The translations under genes and the position numbers were made by a program. Positions 23,862 through 35,157 of a stretch of 64,000 bases of DNA are shown piece after piece. The notes beneath the pieces are model-generated. The model had not been told where the DNA came from and did not search any database. It worked only from the letters and a program-made list of their open reading frames with translations. The stretch is from Gonium pectorale (taxonomy: Eukaryota > Chlorophyta > Chlorophyceae > Chlamydomonadales > Volvocaceae), in the NCBI GenBank assembly GCA_001584585.1, contig LSYV01000002.1:4265451-4329450 (forward strand). Direction: 5' to 3'. Positions within the stretch are counted from its first letter, which is position 1. Every line of letters begins with the position of its first letter.

Positions 23862-26800
23862 TTAGTATGGTGCGTACCGTGTGCCCGGGCCTCCGCTACC
23901 GCGCCCACCGTGCGGTCCGCCGCCGCCTGCTGGGGGCCGACTGCCCCCACTGCCCCCCGTGTAGCCCCCTGAGCCGCCGGAGCCCCCTTGGTACCCCCCA
24001 GGCCGGCCGCCTCCACTGCCTCCCGTGTAGCCGCTGGCCCCCGTCTGATAGCCTGTGGCATACCACGCGACGGAATGGGCGAGGGAAGTCACGGGACCTA
24101 TGTCATTTAAATGTTCTAACAGTGCGCGCACTATAAACAGGTCTTCAAGTGACGCCCTTTCCAGCAGTCTACCGCCGTGTCCACCAACCTGTACTGCTGC
24201 CCGTGTAAGCGCTCCGCGATGGGGGAGCCCCGTACCCACTCGGTGCTCCGCCACCGCCGCCACCGTGGCCTCCGCGTTCGCCGCCGTAAGACCCAGCTGA
24301 CCGCTCGCCACCATAGCCAGTGCCGCCACCACGGCCGCCGCCATATGAGCCGCCGCGCTCGCCGCCACCGTAGCCGCCGCGCGACGGGGGAGGCCCGCGG
24401 CCGCCAGAGCCATAGCGCTCGCCGCCACCGTAGCCACCGCCCTCGCGGCCGCCACCGCCCTCGTAACCCTCTGCACGTAAAATACAAGTGAAGCAAGCTC
24501 AGCGTAGTTCAAGGCGTATGAAGGGAACCCTGGGTCTCGAGCCAATCACAAACCTGGATGGTGAATGTAACATCTAATCCAGATGCCCTGCCGGCTCCTA
24601 CCTTGCCTTCCGCCGCCGTAGTCGCCCCTGTAACTCTTGTCGCTGTAGCCCCGCTCCTCGTAGCCGCCACCGCCGCGGCTGCCACCGTAACCGCTGCCTC
24701 CATAACCGCCGCCGCCGCCACCATACTCTCCAGAGCCCCGGCCCTCGCCCCGGCCCTCAGCGCTGCGCTCGCGGGGCCCGGAGCTTGGGTGCCCGCCGCC
24801 GCCCCTGCGGATGGGACCGCCGGAGCCGGCTGAGCCGCCATCGTGGTAAGCTGCCGCGCCGCCGCCCACCACGTAGCCGAACTGCAGGTCGATGATCCAA
24901 TAACGCGAGGAGACGTGTAAGTGCATGCACCGCCAGGCATAATGGCTACCAGATGACCCAAGGGACCTCCCCCAGCCTTCAGCGTGCCAGCAGGCCTTGC
25001 CTGTCTGCAGTAGAAGCGCAACATGCCGTCCAACTCCACGGTTCGCGAAACTTCAAGTACTGGGTAAGCCCAGCAGTGGGCACATCCTGAAGGGAGTCGC
25101 CGCGCATCCGGCCCTTACCTGGCTGCTAGGGACCATGACCGGCATGATGGGCATGCCCGGATACCCGCCGTATCCGTAGCCGTATCCGTAGCCCTCGTAC
25201 TCGTCCTCGTACCCCTCCTCGTAGCCGTACTCATAGCTCTCATCATATCCGTAGCTGGCGTCCTGCTGGTAGCCGCGGCCACCGCCGTAGCCGCGCCCGC
25301 CCCCTGGGCCGCCGCGCCCTGACCCGCGCCCCGCCGGGCCGCGCCCACCTGGCAGGAAGCAGAGGGCCAGAGAGCACGGCGGCTGATGCGAAGTGCTAAA
25401 GAGGCCAACTATCCACCAACTACCTTACTGCTATGTATGTCCGGATTTTTTTTGACTTTCCCATACCGGTGACGCATAAACAAAATGCAGGAGTTCCCAA
25501 AGCGAGCAAGCATCTACGCGCAAACATAGCGAAACCCATGCTACAAGCAACTCACCTCGGCCGCCTGGCGGCCCGTATCCGCGGGGCTGGTAGCCGTAAC
25601 CCGCCGGCCCGTATCCGCGCATCATACCCATGCCCATGGCCATGCCGCTGCCATCGTCGCGTTGCGCCTGGGGTTTCGCCATGTGGACCTGCACGCGGCG
25701 AGACCAGACGTCTAAGAACAGCGAGCGCGTGTGCCATCCGCCGCGGTTGCAAGCAAAGGTCCGCAGCAGCGCCTGGAGCATGCACTGCGGGCCAATGATC
25801 GGTCAACAGACTGGTATGCGCGTGCCCCCTTACAATGAGTTCCTTGCCCTCCATGGTGTGCTTTTTGTTCTCCGCCTCGCTGACGGCACGCGTGGCCGCC
25901 AAGCGCTCCAGATAATTGACGAACGCATAGTTGCGCAGCTTGCTGGGATCATCAGGCATGTACAGCAGCGTCACACGGTCAATCTGCAGGCGACAGGTTA
26001 CGTACACTTGAGCGGTTAGGCAACCCGGAAGCAACAGGCATGATATGGTGAAACATATGCGCACTCGAACGGCCATGGCACAATGATCGCCGAGCGAAAA
26101 GTCGTTAGGAGACACGTGAGGCTGGCTTGCCAATCCATGCATTCGGTGATAATGAAGGCATGCTCAGCCATGGAGCCGCCTTTTCCCAACGTACCGTGCC
26201 GTACTGCGAGAAGATGGCCCGTAGGTCCTGCTCCGTGTAATGCTCCGGAAGGTTGCCCACGTAGATGGACTTGACCTGCAGCAGGGGGCACTCAGGACGT
26301 AAGACGGGCGCCAGTCACTATTTCCTCACATGTAGGCAAAAGTGCCTGGACCCCTGTTCAAACAGGGGCACTCTTAATCCAGGTGCAACCAGCTGCGAAG
26401 CAAAGCCCAAAGCCAACGTTTAGGCATCAGCCTGCAGCAAAAACCCCACGACCTAGGCCCACTCGGCAAGTGGCGAAGCACGACACCAGGAGCCAGCGTC
26501 CTGGCATACCCCTGGCGTACCTTCTCAGACCCGATCTCGTCTCGCTTGGGGTCCGCCCACATGACCTGCACCTGATGGCCGCGCAGCCGGAACTCCGGCC
26601 GGCTGAGCTTACGCAGTGCCAGCGTGGCGGCGGCGTTGTTATAGAAGGCGATGAAGCCGAAGCCGCGGGCCTGGTTTGTTTCCTTGTCCATCATTACCTC
26701 CACCTTCTCCAAGCCTGCGTAGTTAACAGGCCACAAACCGGTGACATCAAACCCCGCGGAAGGCGGACCACTGAGGAGGGTCGAAGCTTCCATATGACCC

Positions 26801-28491
26801 GATGTAGGGATGCAGGCCTGAAGCTGAACATGCACATGGTGCGTCAGCCCATCCAAATGATGATACCTTCATGGCCCACGGTTTCAGCGTCACGGACACT
26901 CACCCACAACTTCCTGGCGCAGCACCGCCTCCAGCTCCTCGCGCGTGATGTCCCGCGGCATCTGCCCAATGTACAGCTTGCTCTTCACGATGGACGACAC
27001 CACGTTGACCTGCGTCGGAATGGAGGTGGTAACACGGCCCATCTTGTCCATCCTTAGCTGAAGAAGACCCGTCCACGCATACCGCAGCACTTGCTGTCAC
27101 TGCCACGGGGCACGACCCCAACAGTCTTTTGACAAGGCGACCTTGGCCAGGCGCCCCAGATACCCCAACGGCCAGTCACCCTGCGACCGGGGAAGTCCTT
27201 GACCTCGCGCCCCTCTAGGATGGTCATGGCCTTGTCCGCCGCCTCGCGTGTCTTGTACACGCAGAAGCAGTACCTGGAAGCAACGCCCAAGGAAAACGGG
27301 CAAACTTCGTGAGCACAACACGTGTCTCTTCGAGACCGGTATACGTGGCAGCGGGACCAGTGCGTCGAGGCTGCGGCGTCATCGTGCTTGCGATCCTCCC
27401 TCGATGCGTATGTGGGCTACCCCGCATTGGCTTACCCCTTGTTTGTGTTGTTCTCACGGTCCTTGGGGACCCGCATGGCGAAGACCTCTCCCGCCAGCTC
27501 GCAGAACGCCTTCAGCTGCGCGTCCGACGCCTCACGAGGCACCTTCGAAATGAAAACCTGTACACGAGAGCGCGCACGTGCCGTATAAGAAGCCAACAGC
27601 GATGCCCGGGAAACTCTCAGCAGCAGGTGCACCGCACTGCGCACAAAGCGTAGTGATACTGCCTCGTACTGCCTAACAAGAATGCCGCGCGCGCCGCCCA
27701 TCTTGAGCTTGAGGCCATAAGCTGGCAACCCTTGTATCTATCACCCATGGACGAGAGCACGTGCGCACCTCAGTGCCGTGCGGCGGCTGGCTCATAGGAT
27801 CCTCGGCGTCGCCAGCACTGCAAGAAGAGGAACCATAGGGACATGAGGTCGTCAGGGTTAGCAATCGCAGAAGGTACAATACTCCCCCACACTCGCAACG
27901 CTCTGCCGTGTTGGTCAGGCGAAAACAGGGCACGGCTACTATTCTCTGAGGGAGTTCAGTCATCCAGTCCCAGCACGGTGTTCTGTGCGACAGCCGTAGC
28001 CGCAGCTGCACGGAACTACGGTCACCCGTGTACTCACGCATGCTGTTGCTCCTGCTCCTCGTGCCGCTGCCGCTCGTCCTCAGCTGTGGCCAGCTCCTGC
28101 TCCCTGGTCCCCTCGTGCCCCTGCTGGTCCGGCTGCTTGTCTCCGCCCTTCGGCTCTGCCTTAGCGGCATCCTCGTTGCCACCGGCATCTCCAGCCTCCT
28201 GCGTGTTTGCAAACCGGGACTGTCATTTGCCACGTCCTGGGACGGGGTGGGGGCTGAGGGGGGGGGGGCAACGCTGCGCCCACCACGCACCTGCTCGGCC
28301 GCCTGTGCCTCCTCGGTGCCTTCGCCGTGAGCTTCGGCACCTTCGGCAGCGAACTCCTTCAGGAAAGGACGCGTACAGGCGTGTCAGCCGGCGAATGGCG
28401 CGCCGAGCGATCTGCTGGGGCTTACCTCGCCAATCATGTCCTCATCGCCAGCCACAGCCTCTTCAGCGTATTGCTCTTGTTCCTCGGCCAT
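23862..28491 (-). CDS. hnRNP R/Q (SYNCRIP)-like RNA-binding protein, three RRMs and Gly-rich tail
   Basis: Exons (5'->3') 28491-28426, 28356-28291, 28198-28038, 27817-27769, 27557-27436, 27273-27180, 27057-26904, 26714-26521, 26275-26195, 25983-25834, 25688-25556, 25348-25119, 24881-24602, 24470-24189, 24052-23862; 750 aa in phase. An acidic Glu/Ala N-terminus is followed by RRM1 (from 115, VFISKVP...YCFCVYK), RRM2 (about 208-300, LYIGQMP...RGFGFIAFY) and RRM3 (from 303, IYVGNLP...NYAFVNYLER). Three RRMs with RNP1/RNP2 in this order fit hnRNP R/Q. The tail from about 400 is RGG, GYGG and YGYDE-like low complexity, as in phase-separating RNA-binding proteins. A nuclear or mRNP role in splicing or mRNA stability is inferred from family. 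The acceptor of exon 2 could be one codon later, and the exon 14 donor (GTTGGT) is weak. Confidence 0.9.
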
Positions 28492-28994
28492 TGACCAGTG
28501 TAGGCCGCTGCTTCACCTAAGTCAAAGAGTCATTTTGGAGGTAGCGTTCGTTCCGGAAGACTCCGTTGCTAGGGGAATGACATATTAGCAGGGAAGAAGA
28601 AGCGATAAGTGACTGTGGCACGAAAAGTTGAAGACGCAAAGCGCAAGTAGGCGCAAGCCGCAGCATCGTGATAAGCGAGAGCGCGAGGATGGGTGGCAGA
28701 GGTAGGCGGTGCATTCGGTCTGAGGTGCAGCAATCCTAACAGAGAGCGGTGAATGAAGGCGGCGAAAGAACGGACCTGCTGTGAAGCTTCTCCAGACAGC
28801 CTCTCAGTATTAATTAGATAGCAGACGCAGAGTTTAATGACCTAGATGGGAGGCAAGGCCGTACAATTGCCGTACTTTGTGTGCCTTTTAAACGGGACAC
28901 GCCTATTGGGGGTGGAATGGGTAGGAATTGGTACAATGTTATGCTTGAGAAAAGGTCATGGGCTGGGCTTCAGGGCCGCCAACGGGACTCGTCC

Positions 28995-29169
28995 NNNNNN
29001 NNNNNNNNNNNNNNNNNNNNNNNNNNNNNNNNNNNNNNNNNNNNNNNNNNNNNNNNNNNNNNNNNNNNNNNNNNNNNNNNNNNNNNNNNNNNNNNNNNNN
29101 NNNNNNNNNNNNNNNNNNNNNNNNNNNNNNNNNNNNNNNNNNNNNNNNNNNNNNNNNNNNNNNNNNNNN
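28995..29169. other. Assembly gap (Ns)
   Basis: 175 undetermined bases within the divergent promoter region. Confidence 1.
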
Positions 29170-29263
29170 CAGCTCCAAAAGCTGGCAGCCCCCGGGAATG
29201 GGACAAACGGCATTGATGCTTTTCTTTGCTGAATGGGCGTCCTACGGACTTGCATGTCTGGTT

Positions 29264-29383
29264 TCCGACCCGTGGGTCTACTCGCACTGCCCTTGTCTCG
29301 TCTCCTTCTCGCCTCCTCCGGTCACCGACCCGTGGGTCTGCTCGTACTGCCCTCGTGTAGTCTCCTTCTCGCCTCCTTCTGGA
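29264..29383 (+). repeat. Tandem repeat, two units of about 60 bp
   Basis: Both units begin CCGACCCGTGGGTCT and end TCTCCTTCTCGCCTCCT, with the middle CTCG(C/T)ACTGCCCT. Located upstream of the first monooxygenase start. Confidence 0.75.
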
Positions 29384-29575
29384 GACCATCTCGCAAGCAC
29401 GTCTGCACTTTAGAGCGCCCAGAGCTAGATCTTACAGCTTTGGTACAAAAGTCAAGATGGAGTTCATGCACTGACATTCTTATCAGCAGCTGTCACGCCG
29501 TTTCTTGCCCTTCATGGGCTTCCGTGCCAAGCTACTGCCTGTAAGCCCAGAACAGCTACTCTTCAAGTGATGGAC

Positions 29576-32500
29576 ATGCCTGCGGTGAGGGATGCTCGTT
29601 TGTTCTCTGTGCTTGGGTTCCTAAACACCGGGCAAGGGCGGTGAGGGCGGTGCCGCGATCTGGCCCGAAACACCTTTGGGCCCTGACAGCTGGTTGAGCT
29701 CTGTCCCGTGGGTCGGTGCCCGGGCCCCAGCATCTACACGCCCGTGTGCACCCAACACACGACCGTCCTGAGCAACGCTGCTTCCCGTGCTGTGCCCGCC
29801 AGAAACCACGCCGTGTCGCCATCATTGGAGCTGGCGTCAACGGCTTGGCTACCGCCAAGACTTTTCACCACTTTGGGCACGACGTGACTGTGTACGAGCG
29901 TGGCGGCCATGTTGGCGGCGTCTGGGCGCCCGAGAAGCGCTACCCGGGTGAGGAGGCGAGCAGCTGCATCGCCCAGACAGCCGAACGCGTGTACAAACAT
30001 TTAGGATGGCGTATCTGGCAGGGGAACGCGCCTCAAAATGAGAAATGACGGACCTCGCCTCCCCCCTGCCGGCCGACAATCCCGACATGGCCAACGCTGC
30101 GATTGCGCGACCCTCCTCCCGCTGGCCGCAGGGCTGCGCCTGCAGAGCACCGGCGACTTCTATTATTTCAGCGACCTGGGTAAGCTTCTGGCTGTTGGTG
30201 ATGGATGGTTAGTAAGCTGCGCACGGGACTTGAAAGTGAAGGTCAGTCAACCCCGGCAGACGGCAATGATCGCCGTCTGCTTGCCACCTGCCGGGCGCAC
30301 ACATGCTGTTTGCCAAGAGATACGGAGGATGGAGCGGCGCGTGTCCCATTCATTGTGTGATGCCGCGCCTTTCATGCGCAGACTCCGTCCCGGCCCAGTT
30401 CACTGAGGAGAACCCGGATGCGGAGCACGTGTACGGTTACCTCCTGTCGTACGCTGAGAAGCACGGCATCCTGCCGCTGGTGCAGTATCACACGACACTC
30501 GTCCATGCGCAGCCACTGTACGACGATCTCGAGATCATACCCACACGAGATGGGTCGGAGGCGGCAGCCGACGACGCTGGCGGCGCTGCCGGAAAAGGCA
30601 TCACGGACCGGCCGCCCGTGGGGTGGCGCTTGACGCTGCGCAGGGCCGCTGCGGGGCGCGGGGCCGCGGATGGCGCCGACGCGGCAGCCGAGCCAGCCGC
30701 TGCTGCCGCTGCTGAGGAGGATGAGGAGTTCACCGTCTCGTGCGACGTGCTGGTGGCGTGCACCGGTACATTCAGCGACCCCAACATCCCTCCGTACAAG
30801 GGTGCGAGTCGTACATCCTGACCGCTCACTAGGGCATGTCACGTGAGCTAATAAGCTTCTACGGCCCACAATGTCCGCTGCTGCAGCCGCTGTTCTGTGA
30901 TTGATTGTTTGTGCACTACCACGTACCCTGCAGGCCGGTCCGAGTTCGAGGCAGGCGGCGGGCTGGTGCTTCACACGTCCGAGCTGCAGCGCGCCTGCGG
31001 GCAGCTGGCGGGCGGAGGCGCCGGCAGAGAGTCTGGCGGCGGGGCAGCCAGCTTCGAGTGGCTGACGGCTGGCAAGCGGGTCGTGGTCGTCGGGAACGGC
31101 AGGCGAGTCGGGTTTGGTGCACGGCAGGCATGGCATGCGCAGGAACGGCTTACGGTTGGCAGTTTCGGGCGTTGCGCTGAGGCGCATCCCTGTAGATGGC
31201 AATAGGGGCTGTCCCCTAACTTGCGTATCTTGGCGCAGGAGCGGCTGTGACGTGGCGAACAGCATCGCGGAGATTGGAAGGGCCGTGAGCGTGAGTATGC
31301 ATCGCATAGCATTGTCGAATGCACCTGGTTGCCCACCGGGACTGCGGATAACCGTACATCTTGTGCCCGGGTTTTTTTGGTGCCCGGGTTAGCGGCACTG
31401 CCTTTCTATAACGCTCGCTACAAAACTTCCAGTACGCAAGAGCCTACAGGGCCCCAGGTCGTCGCAATCAGACTGTTCAGCGAGCTCTAATCGCCAACCC
31501 TTGCCCGCAGGTCACCATGCTGTGCCGCCACAACAGATGGTCGGTTCCGATACGGCTCGGCGGTCTGGTACACTACAAGTGGCCTCTATCCACGCGCTTC
31601 GGGTATACTGCGCTTGTGCCCAGGTACCCTGCGCCAGGCCCTCTCGGCTGGCTGCGCCGGGCGTTTACACGGCCGCTCTGGAGGCTTGTCGAGCAGATCA
31701 TCAAGTGAGTGCTCTTACAGTGCCACCTACCACAGAACCCACCGTATCGTTGTCACCTCAACCGGCTGCCGCCGGTTGAGTTGCGCCTGCTTGAATGCTG
31801 CGGTGCATCTCACGCACAACGCGCCGACTAATCATGAGTTACAACGCCCTGAAGAATGCAGCAGGGTCTAGGGGCCCTGGGCGCCGTCCCTGTCTCCGCC
31901 TTCGACACTGGACTGGACTGCACAGTTCACGGTGCGTGTGCGGGTGTGGGTGCAGCAGGGGCACGCAGCGTCATTTACGTGCATCCAGCCTGTATCTCAA
32001 CATCACTGGTGTTCAATTGTAGCGGAGCCCCGGGACCTCTACCGCAACATTCAGCGTGGCAAGATTCAGAGGCGGCGTGCCGAGATCACGTCCATGAACC
32101 ACGGTTCACTCCACCTATCCGACGGCACAACGTGTGCAGCGGACGTGAGTGCCTGGGCTTGGGCAGCTTCTTTACGGCGGAGTGGCATGTGATGGATGAC
32201 ACACGCCCTGCCCCTGCTGGGTTTCTTGGCTCGCCTGCATTCGGCTGCAGCTGCCACTGTACATGACTCAGGTTAAACGGGCCTGAACGGCAGGTGGTCA
32301 TCCTGGCGACCGGCTTCCGGCGCACGCTACCCTTCCTGCCGCCCGAGGTGGTACATAAGATCGTGCAGCCGCCGGACATGCAGCTCAAGCTTTACCACAA
32401 CATCTACCCGTACGCGCTCGGGGTGAGCGGCCACACGGATGGTAAACACAAGCATGCAGGCCCCTCACATGCCGCGTTAAGCGGATGCGGGTCCATATCC

Positions 32501-34075
32501 GCGCGTGTTCGCCAACAAGCCTAGCATGAGTTGGGCATGATATGTTGACAACACATGCACTAGCCTTCCCGCCTTTGTCAAGACCTGCTAGAAGTGAGGT
32601 GCCTTTGCGCATCGGCCTCAAGAAACCGCGCATTCCTTCTCGAGCCACGCAGGGCTCTAGCCTGTTCGTCATGGGGTGGAATGTCGGGCTGCTGACCTGC
32701 CTCTTCGCGGACCTGGCCGCCCGCTGGGCGCTGGAGTTGGTGGAGGGCCGCATCCGCAAAACCACAGAAGAGGTGGGTTGGAACATAGGCGGGTCGGAGG
32801 GTTCTGCGCTACCCAGCTGCCATCCGCTGCCCTCAAAGCGCACACCCGGCAGTATAACGTGCGCAGTTTCCGCACAACCATGCGTTCACTCCGATCTGTG
32901 CAGATGTGCGAGTTTCATCAGAAGCTGCACCAGTGGGCAGACACGTACTTCGAGCCAGAGGTAGGAACCTTTGAGCTTGCCTGCTTGAGCGCCTCCACAC
33001 GGCCGCATGCAATGAGTATATTGCGAAACATGTTGATCGTTTGAAGCGGGCAGAGGTGACTGTACGAGCCGGGCGCTCAGCCTCTTGCGCAAATCCATTC
33101 CCCCGAAGGCAGCCCTCGACATCAAGCGGGGCTGCACGACAGCGTACGGGTACGACTACGTGGACGACATGCTCGAGGTGGGTCGGGGCCAAGAGCTAGG
33201 CTGGTAGGGCTGGTAGCGTGCCTTTGCGTGGCGTATTGGCTTCCGCAACCATACAACTACGCCATGTTGCTCAGCAGTGACCCGCCTTCTTTTCCAGCGT
33301 TCAGTCGGGGGCGGGGCGAACGTCACATGTCTTGCTCTGTACCCGCCCACCCTACCGGAAACGTCACGCCTTCGGGTATGTACGGCCGTAGAGGTGGGCT
33401 CCCTCTTTCTTTGCAGATTTCTTTTTCTTCAGTCACCCTCTCACCCGCGCCTTGTACACTTCCTTCCATACTGCCGCGGCAGGCGCTTTTTCTGTGGAAC
33501 GATTACAGGCGGAGAGGCGAGAAGCTGAAGCTGGGGACCTGACCTTAACCCCACCCCACTCATCGGACTTTCTCCTTGGCTCCCCCGGCTTGACCGGTAA
33601 CTCGAATGTATCCTCCGTTTGTCTGTCCCCTCCTGTAGGACATGGGCGCACGATACACTGTCCTATCGCCACTGCAGCGCCTGCGGGTGCGGTACGGCAT
33701 CGGTCAACGACGGAGTCTGCCCTGGCACTGCACACATAGACGGCACGCTACCGCAGTGCTTCTTGCCCGCCAGCTTTACCGTCCCTGTATCGCATTATAT
33801 CGTGCACACACTTGCTTTTGCTCGCTTCGATCACTGCCGTTTTGCAGAACTGTTTGAGCACGCTGTTACGCGTCTAGAACACACTTGAGGAGTGTACTTT
33901 TTCCATGCATTGTTGCCACTGCTGCTGCTGCCCTCACCCCCGTGAGCAGTTGTTCTTCATGCCCTGCCCGGCGGGTCTGTACGGCAAGATACTCTCGTCC
34001 ATCGGTACTACACAAGCCAAGGCAAAGGCGCATTCCGGCCGACGGGCACTGCTCCCTGGAGCCGCGGACGCCTAG
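29576..34075 (+). CDS. Flavin-dependent monooxygenase (FMO-like), upstream copy, possibly broken
   Basis: Exons 29576-29584, 29803-29947, 30132-30179, 30382-30801, 30934-31102, 31239-31290, 31511-31704, 31867-31931, 32023-32144, 32294-32422, 32653-32772, 32904-32960, 33109-33177, 33639-33686, 33950-34075; nominally 590 aa. Seen: FAD motif GAGVNGLA near the N-terminus, YERGGHVGGVW, FSDPNIPPYKG, an FxG-type FEAGGGLVLHTSEL segment, NADPH motif GNGRSGCD and ILATGF. Family knowledge: such enzymes oxygenate soft nucleophiles or ketones using FAD and NADPH. Exon 1 codes only Met-Pro-Ala, as in the downstream paralogue. Intron 5 is GC-AG. At exon 8 the acceptor homologous to the paralogue's AG reads GG (31865-31866); the nearest AG, two bases upstream, gives AAG GTC TAG and truncation near residue 347. 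Either this is a decaying gene, or the assembly has an error. Confidence 0.8.
33318..33425 (+). repeat. Dispersed repeat, divergent subfamily (copy 6), in monooxygenase intron 13
   Basis: Matches 16606-16720 in order: GTACCCGCCCACCCTAC, GAAACGTCACGCCTTCGGGT, GTAGAGGTGGGCTCCCTC, TTTCTTTGCAGATTTC. A degraded relative appears at the same intron of the paralogue (about 39280-39345). Confidence 0.5.
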
Positions 34076-34202
34076 CACGTTACCGGCAAGCGTTTCGTGT
34101 CATATCTAACCCGCTCCGCGCTTCCTCCGTGTGTCTGGGGATGCGCAAACGGTAGATGGCTAAGCCAGTAGGGCCCCGCAATGCTGAATCGTATGCAAGA
34201 CC

Positions 34203-34922
34203 ATGGCCGCTCCCACGCAAGCTGCAGCTTTAGTGCAGCACCCAGCCAAGGCTCCATGTATGTTTGCGCTGTATGTTGTCACAATACGCACTTCGCGGCT
34301 AGCGTAGCATTGCTGGTGCTGTTCGTGATGGGCTTGATATGTATGACAGCCGGGATAGCCGGAACGATGCGGCTGCCGGAGGGCTGGATCTTGGTGAGTA
34401 GAGCTGCTGAAGATGTCGCCTCGCCGTGTGGTTACAGGGCATGGGAAACAGCAGACCTGCTGTACAAGACATGTGCGTTCACCGCATACAGTAGCCAGCT
34501 GTCGAGCCCGGTGGGTATGGATTGCAGTGTCATCTACAACGCCGTGCCGTACAGATGTCTGAAGCGAACTGTAATTGAATCGAACTTCAACATCGCCGGC
34601 GAAGCCATGTTTGATAGCGTGCACATAAAGGTGAGACACGAGTGGCTGCAGGCAGATACGGCCAGACGGCCCGCTTGTATCACTCGTGAGCGGCAAGTGC
34701 GGGGTGGAGCTGTGCATAAGAAGCGAGAGCGTCAGCGACGTGGCAATGTCTGTGTTCGGTGACATCAGCGCAGGCGCGCTTGCTGCGGGCCCCCTCCAGC
34801 GCAAGTGCGGCCAGTGGACACACCGCCTTGGGCCGGACATGTACCCAACCGAGCTGCTTGGCGGAGCGCTTGTGAGCACTGCGGGAAGCTCTAGGGGCGC
34901 GAGAGCCGCTGCGTGTTCCTGA
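34203..34922 (+). CDS. Putative small membrane protein between the monooxygenases (weak model)
   Basis: An ATG at 34203 opens MAAPTQAAALVQ. A possible 50-bp intron (34258-34307) would join it to one hydrophobic helix (LLVLFVMGLICMTAGIAG), followed by a Cys-rich stretch that stays open to about 34631. A second Cys-containing stretch (CGVELCIRSESVSDVAMSVFGD, about 34695-34760) is in another frame, and no intron of believable size links the two. The composition looks protein-like (transmembrane helix, paired Cys), but the gene may be broken, misassembled, or spurious. No family is recognised. An overlapping 271-codon minus-strand ORF has no motif. Confidence 0.3.
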
Positions 34923-35157
34923 AACCGATGTGCAATGCTATCACTTTTGTGCACGCACACGCGGGCAACCACCATCTCCGTGTACTAGGTTGCAACCGCC
35001 GCTCTCCACCCGCTGCTGCCTTGGGAGTGACTACTTGGAATCCTGTATAGTTCAGACAAAAGCGGAGCAGGCCGCTGCTGACCAGAGCCTTTGCGTTTCG
35101 AGCACAGGGCTGCCACCCTTGCCTTTTGGGCAGTGGACGCTTTTTTGGCGTCTTGCC
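34923..35157. other. Spacer before the downstream monooxygenase
   Basis: Presumed promoter of the downstream paralogue. No distinct element is seen. Confidence 0.4.

Larger units (their letters stand above)
28492..29575. other. Divergent intergenic region with gap and 60-bp tandem repeat
   Basis: Lies between the hnRNP-like gene (-) and the first monooxygenase (+) and so should hold both promoters. It contains the gap 28995-29169 and a two-unit tandem repeat at 29264-29383. No gene is supported. Confidence 0.55.

Noticed and set aside
34160..34975. 271-codon minus-strand ORF between the monooxygenases
   Set aside because: No recognisable motif, and the plus strand has more protein-like features; kept only as an alternative.
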